Assembly (NCBI RefSeq): GCF_000332175.1
Contig: NZ_KB235914.1
Location: 2,166,868-2,230,867 of the forward strand
Reading direction: 5' to 3'
Length of the DNA stretch: 64,000 bases
Source: Pseudanabaena sp. PCC 6802
GTDB taxonomy: Bacteria; Cyanobacteriota; Cyanobacteriia; Pseudanabaenales; Pseudanabaenaceae
Shown: positions 63,585 to 64,000 of the stretch, piece after piece
How positions within the stretch are numbered: the first letter of the stretch is position 1
Layout: every line of letters begins with the position of its first letter
The notes under the pieces: model-generated
Seen by the model: the letters and a program-made list of their open reading frames with translations, nothing else
Database searches by the model: none
Told to the model about the DNA's origin: nothing
Program-made: the position numbers and the translations under genes

Positions 63585-64000
63585 ATGTTACACGCGATCG
63601 CATCTCCGCACTACTGGTTAACAAATTGCCATATCCCAACGTGTTTGCTCGACCGAGAATTTAACGTAAATGCTAGTTGGGAAGGCATTGCCGCCTTCGA
63701 TCTAGAAATTCTAGATGGCAAGATTCATACGGTGATTCCCACTAACTCAGCTCATCGCACATCATCTCATATAGAACAAATAGATCTAAGGCAAGGCATG
63801 GTTTTACCTTGCTTTATTGATATGCATACCCATCTCGATAAGGGACATATTTGGAATCGCACTCCCAATCTCGATGGGACTTTTGTCAATGCTTTGCAGG
63901 TGGTGGAGGTCGATCGCGATCGCTACTGGAATTCTGAGGATCTATATCGACGCATGGAATTCGGGCTGAAGTGCAGTTATGCCCACGGGACAAAAGCCAT
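63585..64000 (+). CDS. cytosine-deaminase-like amidohydrolase, 3' end outside the window
   Basis: Runs off the window edge after 138 codons. It opens MLHAIASPHYWLTNCHIPTC, and has VLPCFIDMHTHLDKGHIWNRTPNLDGTF at about 83-110, where HTH is the metal motif and LDKGH is typical of bacterial cytosine deaminases. AAGGAG lies 13 bases upstream of the ATG. Cytosine deaminase makes uracil from cytosine; isoforms acting on other ring compounds are possible. The rest of the gene is not visible. Confidence 0.8.
   Translation, partial: MLHAIASPHYWLTNCHIPTCLLDREFNVNASWEGIAAFDLEILDGKIHTVIPTNSAHRTSSHIEQIDLRQGMVLPCFIDMHTHLDKGHIWNRTPNLDGTFVNALQVVEVDRDRYWNSEDLYRRMEFGLKCSYAHGTKA

Overview
The window is chromosomal DNA of a cyanobacterium. 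The evidence is the very frequent HIP1-type octamer GCGATCGC in coding and intergenic DNA, and a gene set typical of the phylum: beta-carotene hydroxylase CrtR, DUF760, DUF1997, DUF3067, a CCB-type complex C cofactor assembly protein, pentapeptide-repeat proteins, a Zn-ribbon Ser/Thr kinase, gas vesicle genes and cobalamin genes. Gas vesicle genes and many short palindromic repeats would fit a Pseudanabaena-like filamentous lineage, but the genus is an inference. No rRNA, tRNA or CRISPR array was recognised.

Layout. 1-10 kb: a long, mostly disordered protein, crtR, DUF760, def, purE, a multidomain peptidoglycan hydrolase, a CCB protein, ridA and a membrane protein. 10.1-11.5 kb: a solitary TnpB element. 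11.7-18.2 kb: DUF1997, then gvpF/L and gvpK separated by an opposing Ser/Thr kinase, a TPR protein, a Nudix hydrolase and an LD-carboxypeptidase. 18.5-22.5 kb: cobS, a nuclease-fold gene that looks foreign, and a complete IS200/IS605 element (tnpB and tnpA divergent). 22.5-31.2 kb: a MacB-type permease with its membrane fusion protein but no ATPase, a TPR lipoprotein-like gene, pyrG, a dual-specificity phosphatase, an SDR protein and carA. 31.2-36.4 kb: a 51-bp direct repeat, a small thioredoxin-like gene divergent from an HxlR regulator, cobD, ftsH, and an apparent papain-fold toxin and partner pair whose toxin has no standard start codon. 36.4-48.8 kb: type I idi, a large anchored protein, leuA, a coiled-coil gene split by a 948-bp IS5-family element with a 3-bp target duplication, purK, kptA, moeA, a TylF-like methyltransferase and an SDR protein. 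49-64 kb: a TPR gene truncated by a repeat, cobH, a CNNM/CorC-type transporter, DUF3067, a multi-GAF sensor, a tyrosine-rich secreted peptide, two pentapeptide-repeat proteins, glyA, an overlapping wecA-like/pgsA/tmk operon, an M48 peptidase, a Uma2 nuclease and the start of a cytosine-deaminase-like gene.

Common themes are nucleotide supply (purE, purK, pyrG, carA, tmk, glyA), cobalamin assembly (cobS, cobD, cobH, dispersed), cell wall and lipid synthesis or turnover, and strong repeat activity. At least eight palindromic GC-core elements with several kinds of AT-rich arms sit between genes, some directly against start codons (moeA, purK, TPR gene). The least expected items are the CTG-started papain-fold toxin pair, the TnpB lacking a zinc finger and a normal RuvC-II glutamate, the IS-split coiled-coil gene that can be reconstructed exactly, and the palindromic element families.
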